NCBI GenBank assembly: GCA_020832135.1
Contig: JAFIFG010000011.1
Location: 18,330 to 82,329, forward strand
DNA length: 64,000 bases
Source: Clostridiaceae bacterium
Lineage (GTDB): Bacteria; Bacillota; Clostridia; Peptostreptococcales; Natronincolaceae
Direction of reading: 5' to 3'
Shown: piece by piece, positions 51,941 to 61,600 of the stretch
How the letters are laid out: every line of letters starts with the position of its first letter
Position numbering within the stretch: the first letter of the stretch is position 1
The notes under the pieces: generated by a model
Told to the model about the DNA's origin: nothing
Database searches by the model: none
Seen by the model: the letters and a program-made list of their open reading frames with translations, nothing else
Made by a program: the position numbers and the translations under genes

Positions 51941-53806
51941 TTAATTGTTTAAAAACTCTTCTGGATTATGCATATGCCAATCCCTGATTTTCTTGCTGAA
52001 ATTAACTCCAGTAATTTCTGTATGTTCCCAAACCTTTTTCATTTCATTTATATTTTGTGAAGTAGTGTGAGCCACTGGCAAAGTAACGGTTTGAGTATAA
52101 AGATCATTATTTATTTTTACCATATAAGTATATTGGTTATTTAATGAACTATAATCGTAGAATTTGGTTTCATCTTCTTTGGCAAATTCATTCATTGCTG
52201 TTAAATCATATTCAGTAGTGATTTTATATATTTGGATATCGTCTATATAAGCAGATTCAATAGAAACAGTAGCTAATCCGATTCTTATCTCATCATTGTA
52301 CAATAGATTTTCAACATATTCCTCAATAATATCATCAAGTTCTCTAGCATCAAGACCAGCCATCATAGTGAGTTGTAGGGTCTGATCCCGATGGTATGCA
52401 TAAATACTTTCTTGATTTCTCATGTATGGAGAATAATGGTTCATGTAGTAATAATCATAATAACCATAGTGATAACCCATATTAAAGAAATCATTATTTG
52501 TATGCCAATTCTTGGTCAAGGTAGTTTTGAAATTATACTTTTTCGTTTTAATTTCTTTTGTTTCATTCCAATTAATCAGATTAGAAGGGTCTAGAATTTT
52601 TCCTAAATAAATGCTGCGTTCTTGTGTTAATCTAAAGGATTTCAACATACTTTCAAAGGCTTCTTTGGTTTTTGGTTCGTTATATTTTTTATCTGAAATA
52701 TTGGCAACTGCCTTATATTTATAACCATTCCCTATAACATAAACTGTGTCTACAACATAAGGATTTTTGGGTACAGTCTTATATTTCACCTTTACACGAT
52801 ACCCCTTGACATTGCCCAAAGATAATTCTTCTGATATCAACACATCATACAGATCTTCATGGTAATTTTGCTTCAGCTTCTCCACCTCTTCTTTGGCCCA
52901 ACCTGCAGCAGTTTCAGTGGGAAGGGCAGAACTTACAAGACTTACAGTGATACCTTCTCTAAAGGGAAGGTATCGCTCTGGAGCATGCATATCTTCAGCT
53001 TCTTCTTCCTCTACTCCATAAATTTCATCGTGACTATAAACTGCATTAAATTGTTGCACTCTTGCATTGGATATACCCTCTTCTTTCCAATAGGGATTTA
53101 CAGTTATATTCCATCCATAACTGGTGTTTTCATAGAGTCTATGTTCACTAACAGAATCTGATAACTCTTTGATATGAGGGTTAGTAGTGTCATAGCTTAA
53201 TTTAAAAGAAGAAGTGAGCTTATCAAACATTTCTGGATTTTCCCTGTAATATGCTCCATCCATATTGAACTCTATATTATAAATATAATCATTTTTTACA
53301 TAAATTCTATTTTCTATATATGAACTAAATTCTTCAGCAGCATCATCTACAAGATAGTAGTCATAGAAAGGATCCATCTTCACTATTTTAATATGTTTCT
53401 CCCCATTAGAATCCACTGCTATAGTAGATATGAACTCCTTTTGTGTAAAGTACCAATAATAGCTATAGTTGTTATTGTTTCTTTGTTGGCTATAAAGAAT
53501 ATCCTCTAGGGTATGTTTATTTTCATTCTTTATTACCTCTAAATTAACTCTTGATTTGTAGCTATCGGTGTACATATTAAAGTAATTTACTCTATCAGAT
53601 TTATAAACGATAGCATCATCTGGAAGATGCATAGACCATTTGAATATTTTACTGCCTACTTCTGTGATCATTAGATCCTTTTTATCAGAAAAAACCTCAT
53701 ATAGATCGATGCTGCCATCATCTTCTAAAGCTAATACATTTAATGGAAGAGAGGACATAAGGATAACTAGGCAAATAAAGATACAACACAATATTTTATG
53801 TTTCAA
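51941..53806 (-). CDS. Large exported protein, unknown function
   Basis: 621 residues from TTG 53806, nine bases after GGAG; this gives a clean signal peptide (KHKILCCIFICLVILMSS, ending NVLA). A longer form from 53827 is possible. The mature part is rich in Tyr, Asp and Glu, without cysteines in motif form or enzyme signatures. Two similar halves are suggested: each has a Lys-Trp-turn segment (FKWSMHLPDDAIVYKSD; FKTTLTKNWHTNN) followed by Tyr-rich strands. I do not know this family. The gene follows the HtrA-like gene after 13-35 bases, so it might be its substrate or partner. Confidence 0.6.
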   Translation of the reverse strand: MKHKILCCIFICLVILMSSLPLNVLALEDDGSIDLYEVFSDKKDLMITEVGSKIFKWSMHLPDDAIVYKSDRVNYFNMYTDSYKSRVNLEVIKNENKHTLEDILYSQQRNNNNYSYYWYFTQKEFISTIAVDSNGEKHIKIVKMDPFYDYYLVDDAAEEFSSYIENRIYVKNDYIYNIEFNMDGAYYRENPEMFDKLTSSFKLSYDTTNPHIKELSDSVSEHRLYENTSYGWNITVNPYWKEEGISNARVQQFNAVYSHDEIYGVEEEEAEDMHAPERYLPFREGITVSLVSSALPTETAAGWAKEEVEKLKQNYHEDLYDVLISEELSLGNVKGYRVKVKYKTVPKNPYVVDTVYVIGNGYKYKAVANISDKKYNEPKTKEAFESMLKSFRLTQERSIYLGKILDPSNLINWNETKEIKTKKYNFKTTLTKNWHTNNDFFNMGYHYGYYDYYYMNHYSPYMRNQESIYAYHRDQTLQLTMMAGLDARELDDIIEEYVENLLYNDEIRIGLATVSIESAYIDDIQIYKITTEYDLTAMNEFAKEDETKFYDYSSLNNQYTYMVKINNDLYTQTVTLPVAHTTSQNINEMKKVWEHTEITGVNFSKKIRDWHMHNPEEFLNN

Positions 53807-53840
53807 ATTGTTCAACTCCATTTCCAATTTTTTAGTGTAT

Positions 53841-54920
53841 TTAAGGACGTTCTTTTAACGTGATGTCTATTTCAAAAGTCTCAGTATCTCTAGAAAAGGT
53901 TAAGGTAACCTGGTCACCTGGTAGATGCTTTTTGAGAGCTTCATTATAGGCAGCAATGGAGGATATAGGTGCACTATCTATGGCTTCTAACATATCCCCA
54001 GGCTGTACTTGGTCAGAGGTTACCACTGCATCATTTCTTAAAGTAACCACCTTAAGACCTTGTGTGGTTGGAATTCCCAGCATAGCCGCCCAGTTTTCTT
54101 CAAATTGAATACCTGTATAACATCTTTTGATTTTGCCGAATTTTTTATAATGATCTAAGAAATAAGCAACATTTTCTACAGGGATAGCAAAATTCATACC
54201 ACCATAAAAAATATAGCCCAGAGTATTAATGCCTACAAGCTTACCTTCCATATTAATTAAAGGACCCCCACTATTACCAGGATTTATAGAGGCATCTGTT
54301 TGAAGATAAGTATATACTCTATCAACGGGACGATTTAAGCCACTGACTATTCCTCTGCTGGCACTATTGCGATAGCCAAAGTATAGAGGTGTTCCTATAG
54401 CAATAACCGTATCTCCGACTTTAACGTTCTCTACCTCTTCTAACTCAATAGGTTTTAAATTCTGTCTATTGATTTTAATTAATGCCAAATCTATTTCCTT
54501 ATCATTGTATAAAAGCTCTGCTCTATAGGCTTTGCCATCATACATTACTACATAAATTTCATCCATGTCTTCTACTACATGATTATTCGTAATGATTTGA
54601 CCTTCTGTGGAAATAATAACTCCAGAGCCATGTTGTAAATTTTTCGGCATTTTAGAGTATATGTAGTCGTGTTCTCTGTAGGTTTTGTTCCTACCAATGA
54701 TAGCAACTACCGATTCATTCATTTCATCGATTAAACTAGCGATTTGCACATCCTGTTTTTCTTTGTTTAACATTTCTTCAATAATACTTTTTACTAAATG
54801 TTCTAATGTTTCCTGCTGTACTGCATCAAGACTTTGTTCTTGCTGTACATCAGCAAAAATTACTAAAGGCTGAAGACAAGCGATCGTGATGATAAGTAAA
54901 AATGCTATAAATTTTTTCAA
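53841..54920 (-). CDS. HtrA-like trypsin-type serine protease with PDZ
   Basis: 359 residues from TTG 54920, which follows GGGGG and begins right at a signal peptide (KKFIAFLLIITIACLQ). The S1C triad is intact: His in ITNNHVVEDM, Asp in DKEIDLALIKI, Ser in NPGNSGGPLINM. A PDZ domain ends the protein (VQPGDMLEAIDSAPI, PGDQVTLTFSRD). It cleaves or shields misfolded proteins outside the membrane. It is operonic with the exported protein downstream. A longer N-terminus from 54968 is open but lacks support. Confidence 0.9.
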   Translation of the reverse strand: MKKFIAFLLIITIACLQPLVIFADVQQEQSLDAVQQETLEHLVKSIIEEMLNKEKQDVQIASLIDEMNESVVAIIGRNKTYREHDYIYSKMPKNLQHGSGVIISTEGQIITNNHVVEDMDEIYVVMYDGKAYRAELLYNDKEIDLALIKINRQNLKPIELEEVENVKVGDTVIAIGTPLYFGYRNSASRGIVSGLNRPVDRVYTYLQTDASINPGNSGGPLINMEGKLVGINTLGYIFYGGMNFAIPVENVAYFLDHYKKFGKIKRCYTGIQFEENWAAMLGIPTTQGLKVVTLRNDAVVTSDQVQPGDMLEAIDSAPISSIAAYNEALKKHLPGDQVTLTFSRDTETFEIDITLKERP

Positions 54921-55228
54921 AAAAATAACCCCCAATACAAATTTTGAAATTTTAGAATATATTTCCAATTTATATGAAATCTTTTAAATTGTCAATCAAA
55001 ATAAAATGAGGTTTAAGTCAGTGAAAGCTTTTACTATCAGCAAACTGCAGTTGAATTTATAGGACAGATATATTATTAAGACATATAGTTATGAAAATGG
55101 TAGTTCTACCAATAGACTCAAGATAAATGATTTAGATTTTCTGTTTATTATGATATTATGCTATTATAAATGCATAATTTAAATATCGTGCTATAGAACT
55201 ATCGTTATAGGAAGGAGACATCGTTATA
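54921..55228. other. Divergent promoter region between the HtrA-like gene and citC
   Basis: About 300 AT-rich bases with no gene. Several TATAAT-like hexamers (for instance TATTATGATATTATGCTATTATAAATG at 55147-55173) precede citC, but I could not pick one promoter. No copy of the TTGTATACCGG operator is present here. Confidence 0.4.
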
Positions 55229-56272
55229 ATGTATGATGCTTTTAAAGAAACCATGAGAAAAATTGATACTGAAGAAGATAAAAAAATAGTAGAAACCTTT
55301 TTAGAAGGACAAAACCTTACTTTAGAGAAGGATGTGGAATATACTATTGCATTATTTCAACAGGATGAGATAATCGCTACAGGGTCACTAAGCGGTAGAA
55401 TACTAAAGTGTATAGCCGTTGATCCACAGCATCAAGGAATGGGTATATCCAGTAAAATAATTACAGAGCTTGTCAATGAAGCTTTCCTTAGAGGAAAAAT
55501 ACATTTATTTATCTATACATGCCCTAAAAATAAAGTTTTGTTTACAGATGTAGGATTCCATGAAATTGCTGAAGTGCCTAATAAGGTTTGTCTATTGGAA
55601 AACAAAGCAAATGGTATAAAAAATTATGTGTCAAAATTAGAAAGGTATGATAAAGAGGTGAAACAGGTAGGAGCTATTGTAATGAACTGTAACCCCTTTA
55701 CCCTAGGACATCAGTACCTTATAGAAAAAGCAGCTGCTGAAAGTGACATATTACATATATTTGTCGTATCAGAAGATCGTTCAAGCTTTCCAACAAAGAT
55801 ACGCTACCAATTAATACAAGAGGGTACGAAACATTTAGATAATGTAATAGTGCACCAAGGACAGGACTATATTATTTCCAGTGCTACATTTCCTTCCTAT
55901 TTTTTAAAAGAGAATAAAGATGTTGTAAAGATACAGACATTGTTGGATTTAGAGATCTTTAAAAAACATATAGCACCTGCTTTAAAAATAAATAAAAGAT
56001 TTATAGGAGAAGAACCCTATTGTCCAGTAACAAAGATATACAACGAAACCATGGGTGAGATTTTACCATCTGCAGGTATAGAAGTAGAAGAGGTACAACG
56101 AATACAATCTGAAGGGGAATATATAAGTGCATCTAAGGTGAGAAGGTTAATTGCTGCTGGAGAATTAGCTAAAATAAAAGAACTAGTACCACAATCGACT
56201 TATGAATTTTTAATGTCAAAAGAGGCTGAAGGAATTATAGAAAAGATTAAAGAAAGTAGTAGTAGACATTAA
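55229..56272 (+). CDS. citC: [Citrate (pro-3S)-lyase] ligase
   Basis: 347-residue ligase that acetylates the thiol of the citrate lyase ACP prosthetic group with ATP and acetate, switching citrate lyase on. An N-terminal GNAT-like part (CIAVDPQHQGMGISSKIITEL) is followed by the nucleotidyltransferase core: VMNCNPFTLGHQYLIEKAA with the HxGH-type site, and a final SEGEYISASKVRRLIAAG. The start follows GGAAGGAG. It precedes the regulator and the carrier gene of the citrate cluster. Confidence 0.93.
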   Translation: MYDAFKETMRKIDTEEDKKIVETFLEGQNLTLEKDVEYTIALFQQDEIIATGSLSGRILKCIAVDPQHQGMGISSKIITELVNEAFLRGKIHLFIYTCPKNKVLFTDVGFHEIAEVPNKVCLLENKANGIKNYVSKLERYDKEVKQVGAIVMNCNPFTLGHQYLIEKAAAESDILHIFVVSEDRSSFPTKIRYQLIQEGTKHLDNVIVHQGQDYIISSATFPSYFLKENKDVVKIQTLLDLEIFKKHIAPALKINKRFIGEEPYCPVTKIYNETMGEILPSAGIEVEEVQRIQSEGEYISASKVRRLIAAGELAKIKELVPQSTYEFLMSKEAEGIIEKIKESSSRH

Positions 56273-56352
56273 ATTGAAAATTCTTAAAAGAAAAAATAAA
56301 AAATTATAGAAAATTTGTGGAATTCATGGTATGATACAAATATGAAATGAGA

Positions 56353-56370
56353 TTGTATACTGGGATACAA
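56353..56370 (+). promoter_or_regulatory. GntR operator copy 1
   Basis: TTGTATACTGGGATACAA, an inverted repeat (TTGTAT-C and G-ATACAA) 44 bases before the GntR regulator gene. It is one of three related sites and would allow autoregulation. Confidence 0.65.
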
Positions 56371-56413
56371 ATAGAACTATATAATAGGATATGTATTAGG
56401 AGGAACCAAAACA

Positions 56414-57109
56414 ATGAATGTAGAACTTAAGCCAGTAGATCCCCAAGATTTAAGGCCTATACGAGATATTGTCTTTGAAAGTATAAGGCATGCTATTTTT
56501 GATGGAAAGTTGAAGAAGGGGGATCATTTGGTAGAAAGTGCTGTAGCTGAAAAAATGAAGGTAAGCAGAACACCAGTAAGGGAAGCTTTGAGACAATTAG
56601 AAAGTGAAGGCTTGGTTGTAAACGTTCCCAGAAAAGGAGCTGTAGTACAAGGTATATCAAAAGAGGATGCCATTGAAATATATGACCTAAGAGAAGTTTT
56701 GGAGGGATTAGTGGCAAGACTAGCCTGCCTAAATATTACTGATGAGGATATTGATAGATTAAAGTACATTCTACAAGAAATGAAAACAACTATTGAAAAT
56801 AATCATGATGATAAATTAGTGTCATTTGATAAAGAGTATAATATGCTTCATATGGAATATAACAGTATTATACTAAATAGTAGTAAAAGCCAACGTCTCC
56901 AAACTATGATGAAAAATATATATGATTATTTAACTAGCTTAAGAAGTGTTTCACTATATAAAAAGGATAGAAGGTTAATAGCTTTAAAGGAACATAGAGA
57001 AATTGTCAAAGCATTTGAAGAAAGAAACGAAGACGAAGCAGAGAATTTAGTAAGAAAGCATGTTAAAAAGGCTAAAGAAGCTTTTTTAAATAATGCACCA
57101 AAAGAGTAA
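56414..57109 (+). CDS. GntR-family regulator (FadR/FCD type) of citrate genes
   Basis: 231 residues: N-terminal winged helix (PIRDIVFESIRHAIFDGKLKKGDHLVE, then KMKVSRTPVREALRQLESEGLV) and an all-helical FCD effector domain with the metal/ligand pattern DLREVLEGLVARLA and a late HREIVKAFEERN. FCD proteins sense small carboxylic acids. It sits between citC and the citrate carrier, with three palindromes TTGTATAC..GG.ATACAA around it, so it probably controls citrate use. RBS AGGAGGA. Confidence 0.88.
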   Translation: MNVELKPVDPQDLRPIRDIVFESIRHAIFDGKLKKGDHLVESAVAEKMKVSRTPVREALRQLESEGLVVNVPRKGAVVQGISKEDAIEIYDLREVLEGLVARLACLNITDEDIDRLKYILQEMKTTIENNHDDKLVSFDKEYNMLHMEYNSIILNSSKSQRLQTMMKNIYDYLTSLRSVSLYKKDRRLIALKEHREIVKAFEERNEDEAENLVRKHVKKAKEAFLNNAPKE

Positions 57110-57127
57110 CTTAAGTTATTCTTTTGG
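57100..57127 (+). terminator. Palindromic hairpin at the end of the GntR gene
   Basis: AAAAGAGTAACTT and AAGTTATTCTTTT pair (one mismatch) across the stop codon. The following T run is short, so it may be a weak terminator. Confidence 0.5.
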
Positions 57128-57133
57128 CCTATA

Positions 57134-57151
57134 TTGTATACCGGCATACAA
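57134..57151 (+). promoter_or_regulatory. GntR operator copy 2
   Basis: TTGTATACCGGCATACAA, 20 bases after the GntR gene and about 300 bases before the citrate carrier start. Confidence 0.7.
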
Positions 57152-57170
57152 TATTTTTTTATAGCTCGCA

Positions 57171-57188
57171 TTGTATACCGGTATACTG
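57171..57188 (+). promoter_or_regulatory. GntR operator copy 3
   Basis: TTGTATACCGGTATACTG, 37 bases downstream of copy 2 (measured start to start). Both copies lie upstream of the carrier-citD-G genes, and the spacing suits cooperative binding on one face of DNA. The 57189-57447 leader has no further gene. Confidence 0.7.
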
Positions 57189-57447
57189 CAAAGGGGGTGG
57201 AGAGTTAAAGTATAGAAATAAAGTTTACAAGAATTTATGTAAATATATAGTAGAGGAGTATAAAACAAGATAGTTATTTTGAAAGTCTTAAGTGTTTTTA
57301 CTAAAAGCACATGATACACTTAGGAGATGGTAAAAGGCTAAAAGAATATTTTAAAAAAACAATACAATGTTAAATTTATGACTATTTAAAACTAAGGTTT
57401 CATTGTATTTAATTGAAATAAAAAAATATATTAGTGAGGTGTAAATA

Positions 57448-58770
57448 ATGAGTAATGTAAAGGTTTCTAAAGATATAAAAGATTTTAAGATGTTTGGTAT
57501 GCCGCTTCATGTATATGCAATATTTGCAGTTATAATGGTTGCCGGTCTTGCTACGGAAACAATATCAAGCGATTTGGCTGGTGGTTTTGCAATACTATTT
57601 TTCTTAGGGGTAACTTTTGGCGAGATTGGTGACCGTATACCGATATGGAATGAGTATATTGGTGGAGGAGCAATATTAGCATTTTTAGGTGCAGCATACT
57701 TAGTGTACCAAGGAATATTACCTGAGAGATATGTTGACTCAACAACTAATTTTATGGCTAGTACGGGATTTTTAACATTATTTATTACAGTATTAATAAC
57801 AGGGTCTATACTATCAGTAAATAGAAAACTATTACTAAGATCTTTTGTAGGATATATTCCCGCTATATTAGGCGGTATAGCCGGCGCTATGTTATTAGGT
57901 GGAATTGCTGGATTATTAATGGGTGTTCCTTTCCAAGAGGTTGTAATGAGATATGTTTTACCTGTTATGGGTGGAGGAAATGGTGGAGGTGCTATACCTT
58001 TAAGTGAAATATGGCATGAAGTAACTGGTGAATCTCAAGATGCATATTATTCCTTTGCTATAGCGATCCTTACTATTGCAAATATTGTTGCAATTTTCAT
58101 TGCTGCTTTACTAAATAAGCTTGGAGAAATGAAAACAAGTTTAACTGGAGATGGTTCAGATTTAATTAGAAACCAAGAGGCATTTATAGATACAAAAGAA
58201 AAAGAAGAGAAAAAAATAACCAATAGAGAAATTGCTGGTGGATTAATATTAGCTACGATGTTCTTCGCACTGGGAAGACTTTTCTCTGGGGCTATACTTC
58301 CATCAATAGGTGGTGTAGTAATCCATCAATATGCATATATGGTTGTGTTTGTAGCGATCTTTAATGCTCTTAACCTTATACCAGAAGAATTAAAAATTGG
58401 TGCTAAAAAACTTCAAAAGTTTTTTACAGGTCAGTTCATATGGGTTATAATGGCTGGTGTAGGTATAGCTTATACAGATTTAGGGGAGTTATTTGCAGCT
58501 ATTACACTTGGTAACGTGTTTATAGCAACTGTTATTGTTGTTGGTGCTGTTGTTGGTAGTGCCTTAGTTGGTTATCTTGTAGGATTCTATCCAATTGATA
58601 CAGCCGTTACTGCTGGACTATGTATGGCTAATAGAGGTGGTTCTGGTGACTTAGCAGTATTAGGTGCTGCCAAAAGAATGGACTTAATTTCCTATGGACA
58701 AATCGCTTCTAGACTTGGTGGAGGAATGGTATTAATTATAGCTAGTGTACTTTTCAGTATATTCGTTTAA
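57448..58770 (+). CDS. 2-hydroxycarboxylate transporter (CitS/CitN/CimH family)
   Basis: 440-residue secondary transporter of the 2HCT family, which imports citrate or malate with Na+ or H+, or exchanges it for a product. About 11 membrane segments are visible. The family's two re-entrant GGxG loops are VMGGGNGGGAIPLSEIW (near 175) and ANRGGSGDLAVLGAAKRM (near 405). The citrate lyase genes downstream make citrate the likely substrate. Coupling ion cannot be told. Confidence 0.92.
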   Translation: MSNVKVSKDIKDFKMFGMPLHVYAIFAVIMVAGLATETISSDLAGGFAILFFLGVTFGEIGDRIPIWNEYIGGGAILAFLGAAYLVYQGILPERYVDSTTNFMASTGFLTLFITVLITGSILSVNRKLLLRSFVGYIPAILGGIAGAMLLGGIAGLLMGVPFQEVVMRYVLPVMGGGNGGGAIPLSEIWHEVTGESQDAYYSFAIAILTIANIVAIFIAALLNKLGEMKTSLTGDGSDLIRNQEAFIDTKEKEEKKITNREIAGGLILATMFFALGRLFSGAILPSIGGVVIHQYAYMVVFVAIFNALNLIPEELKIGAKKLQKFFTGQFIWVIMAGVGIAYTDLGELFAAITLGNVFIATVIVVGAVVGSALVGYLVGFYPIDTAVTAGLCMANRGGSGDLAVLGAAKRMDLISYGQIASRLGGGMVLIIASVLFSIFV

Positions 58771-58803
58771 AAAATAATCTGTAAGTGTTTCATTTCTTTG
58801 CTA

Positions 58804-58850
58804 AAGCTATGGGAATCAAAAGCTGCTAAGCACTTCGATTCCCATAGCTT
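58804..58850 (+). repeat. Intercistronic hairpin between the carrier and citD
   Basis: AAGCTATGGGAATC and GATTCCCATAGCTT pair perfectly (14 bp) around 19 bases, without a following T run. It may be an RNA processing or stability element that changes carrier to lyase ratio, or a leaky terminator. Confidence 0.6.
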
Positions 58851-58882
58851 AGTGAATTGTTAAAGAAGGAGGGGTTATAAGC

Positions 58883-59155
58883 ATGAAAATAGAAGGAATA
58901 GGTCAGGCAGGAAGCTTAGAGTCCAATGACTTAATGATAATGGTGGATTTAAACCAAAAGGAAAATCTAATAATAGAAATAGAAAGTATTGTTAAAGAAA
59001 AATTTGGTGAACAAATAGAGGCAGTTATAAAGGAAACTTTAACTGAAAATGGTGTAGGGAATGGATATATAAAAGTAGTAGATAAAGGAGCTCTAGATTT
59101 TGCCATAAGGGCCAGACTTAAAACAGCAATTAAAAGGGCAGAAGGGAGGCAGTAG
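58883..59155 (+). CDS. citD: Citrate lyase acyl carrier protein (gamma subunit)
   Basis: 90-residue carrier that bears the phosphoribosyl-dephospho-CoA group. The attachment serine is Ser14 in QAGSLESNDLM, as in known CitD. The C-terminal helices VVDKGALDFAIRARLKTAIKRA are typical. RBS AAGGAGG. It heads citDEFXG; citE follows after three bases. Confidence 0.94.
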   Translation: MKIEGIGQAGSLESNDLMIMVDLNQKENLIIEIESIVKEKFGEQIEAVIKETLTENGVGNGYIKVVDKGALDFAIRARLKTAIKRAEGRQ

Positions 59156-59158
59156 CGG

Positions 59159-60034
59159 ATGAAGAAACTAAGAAGAACCATGCTTTTTGTACCGGCCAGC
59201 AATCCAAATATGATGGTAAATGCTCCAATTTTTAAGCCGGATTGTATTATATTTGACCTAGAGGATGCCATCTCCTTAAGGGAAAAGGATAGTGCTAGAG
59301 ACTTGTTGGTGGAGGCATTAAAATCTATTGATTATAAGGATTGTGAAATATTTGCTAGGGTTAATCCCCTTTATACTCCGTTTGGTGAAGAGGATGTGCG
59401 AGCCTTGGTGGCGGCAGGATTAAGAAATGTAAGACTGCCAATGTCTGAAACAGAAGAGGATATTAAAAAATTAGATACTTTATTAACAGATATTGAAAAA
59501 GAATTAGGATTGGATAATGGAGTTGTAAAAATACTAGGAGCTATAGAAACTGCTAAAGGTGTTCTAAATGCAGAAAAAATAGCTGTTGCCAGTTCTAGAA
59601 TGATAGGAATTTCCTTTGGAGCTGAAGACTTCACAAGGACTATAGGTGCAGAACGTAGTAAAGGTGGAGAAGAGCTATTTGTAGCTAGATCAAAAATTGT
59701 ACTGGCGGCAGCAGCTGCTGGAATTGATGCGATAGATACGGTTTTTGCTGATGTTGATGATGCAAAAGGGTTTAGAAAAGAAGTGGAATCGGCTAAACAA
59801 TTAGGTTTTGCAGGTAAATCTGTAATTCACCCAGGTCAAATACGTACTGTACATGATGTATTTACACCTTCGCAAGAAGATGTAGATAAGGCAGTTAGAG
59901 TTATTAATGCTATAGAAGAAGCAGAAAGCAAAGGTCTAGGGGTAATATCACTAGATGGAAAAATGATTGATGCACCAGTTGTAGCAAGAGCTGAAAGAAT
60001 CGTGACATTAGCTAAAGGAGCAGGTATACTGTAG
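59159..60034 (+). CDS. citE: Citrate lyase beta subunit
   Basis: 291-residue TIM-barrel lyase that splits citryl-ACP to oxaloacetate and acetyl-ACP. Family blocks are RRTMLFVPASNPNMM at the start, IIFDLEDAISLREKDSAR, and ISFGAEDFTRTIGAERS, with a final GKSVIHPGQIRTVHDVF. GGGAGG precedes it, and citF follows within a few bases. Confidence 0.95.
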   Translation: MKKLRRTMLFVPASNPNMMVNAPIFKPDCIIFDLEDAISLREKDSARDLLVEALKSIDYKDCEIFARVNPLYTPFGEEDVRALVAAGLRNVRLPMSETEEDIKKLDTLLTDIEKELGLDNGVVKILGAIETAKGVLNAEKIAVASSRMIGISFGAEDFTRTIGAERSKGGEELFVARSKIVLAAAAAGIDAIDTVFADVDDAKGFRKEVESAKQLGFAGKSVIHPGQIRTVHDVFTPSQEDVDKAVRVINAIEEAESKGLGVISLDGKMIDAPVVARAERIVTLAKGAGIL

Positions 60035-60046
60035 GAGGTGACCAAA

Positions 60047-61600
60047 TTGAGTGAAATGATTAAAAATGCATTAGGTAGAGAAATACCTAAATATATAGAA
60101 GGAATAGGGGAACTTAAAGCATTTCAAGGAGCCTTTGTGTATACTCCAGAGGAAAGAAAAGCAGCTCCTAGAATATCTAAAGCTACTCCCGATATGAATA
60201 AGATAGTAGAAAACATAAGGAGAAGTTTAGAATTATGTGGAATAAAAGATGGTATGACACTGTCCTTTCACCATCACTTTAGAAATGGTGATTACTTAGT
60301 TAACATGGTAATCCATGAAGTAGCAAAGATGGGAATAAAGGATATTACTATTGCCGCCAGTTCTTTACAGTCGGTACATGAACCATTGATTGAGCATATA
60401 GAAAATGGTGTAGTAACGGGTATTGAAACCAGTGGACTTAGAGGGAAGCTTGGAGAGGCTATTACTAGAGATGGAATATTAAAAAAACCTATTATTATCC
60501 GTTCTCATGGAGGAAGACCAAGAGCTATTGAAGCAGGAGAAGTAAAAATAGATATTGCCTTTATAGCTGCCCCAGCAGCGGATCACTATGGAAATGTCAA
60601 TGGTGTAGAAGGACCTACTGCTTGTGGATCTATGGGTTATGCTATGGTGGATGCAGAATATGCTAATAAAGTAGTAGTAGTAACCGACTATATGGTGCCA
60701 TATCCTGCAAGTCCTATAAGCATACCACAAACACTAGTAGATTATGTTGTAAAGGTAGATAAAATTGGAGATCCTAAAGGTATTGTATCTGGTGCAACTA
60801 GAGTCACTAAAAACCCACTAGAATTATTAATTGCTGAGAAGGCATTCGAAGCTGTTGTTGCATCGGGCTTAGTAAAAGAAGGGTTTTCTTTTCAAGCAGG
60901 AACCGGTGGACCTTCCTTAGCAGTAGCTCAATTCTTAAGGGAGAAAATGAAGGCAGAAGAAATTAAAGGTAGCTTTGTTTCTGGAGGAATCACAGGGCAT
61001 TCGGTTGACATGTTGGAAGAAGGACTATTTAAGACATTGTTAGATGTGCAATGTTTTGACCTAAAGGCTGTAGAATCCATTAAACATAATCCAAACCATA
61101 TGGAAATGTCAGCTTCCTTCTATGCAAATCCTCATAATAAAGGTTGTGTAGCAAACCAATTAGATATTATGATTGTAAGTGCAACAGAAGTAGATGTAGA
61201 CTTTAACGTAAATGTTATTACAGGTTCAAATGGTATTATTATGGGAGCATCGGGAGGACATAGCGACACAGCAGCAGGAGCTAAGTTATCTATTGTAATA
61301 GCACCACTTTTAAGAGGCAGACTTCCTATCGTGGTGGATGAAGTTACAACAGTAATTACCCCTGGAGAAACTATTGATGCTGTAGTTACTGAAAGAGGTA
61401 TAGCAGTGAACCCTAGAAGAAAAGATTTAGAAGAGCTGTTTAAAGCTGCTGGATTAGATATTATGAGTATACATGATTTAAAAGATGTTGCAGAAAAATT
61501 AACAGGAAAGCCACAAAAGATACAGACTACAGATGAGATTGTAGGGTTAGTTGAATATAGAGATGGAACCATTATTGATACAATTAGGAGAGTTAAATAA
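60047..61600 (+). CDS. citF: Citrate lyase alpha subunit
   Basis: 517-residue citrate:acetyl-ACP transferase. Blocks include FHHHFRNGDYLVN, SSLQSVHEPL, EGPTACGSMGYAMVDAEYA and MGASGGHSDTAAGAKLS. TTG 60047 is the likely start, eight bases after AGGAGG (60033-60037); GTG 60038 lies in that RBS. The stop overlaps citX by one base. With citD and citE it forms the active lyase. Confidence 0.95.
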   Translation: MSEMIKNALGREIPKYIEGIGELKAFQGAFVYTPEERKAAPRISKATPDMNKIVENIRRSLELCGIKDGMTLSFHHHFRNGDYLVNMVIHEVAKMGIKDITIAASSLQSVHEPLIEHIENGVVTGIETSGLRGKLGEAITRDGILKKPIIIRSHGGRPRAIEAGEVKIDIAFIAAPAADHYGNVNGVEGPTACGSMGYAMVDAEYANKVVVVTDYMVPYPASPISIPQTLVDYVVKVDKIGDPKGIVSGATRVTKNPLELLIAEKAFEAVVASGLVKEGFSFQAGTGGPSLAVAQFLREKMKAEEIKGSFVSGGITGHSVDMLEEGLFKTLLDVQCFDLKAVESIKHNPNHMEMSASFYANPHNKGCVANQLDIMIVSATEVDVDFNVNVITGSNGIIMGASGGHSDTAAGAKLSIVIAPLLRGRLPIVVDEVTTVITPGETIDAVVTERGIAVNPRRKDLEELFKAAGLDIMSIHDLKDVAEKLTGKPQKIQTTDEIVGLVEYRDGTIIDTIRRVK

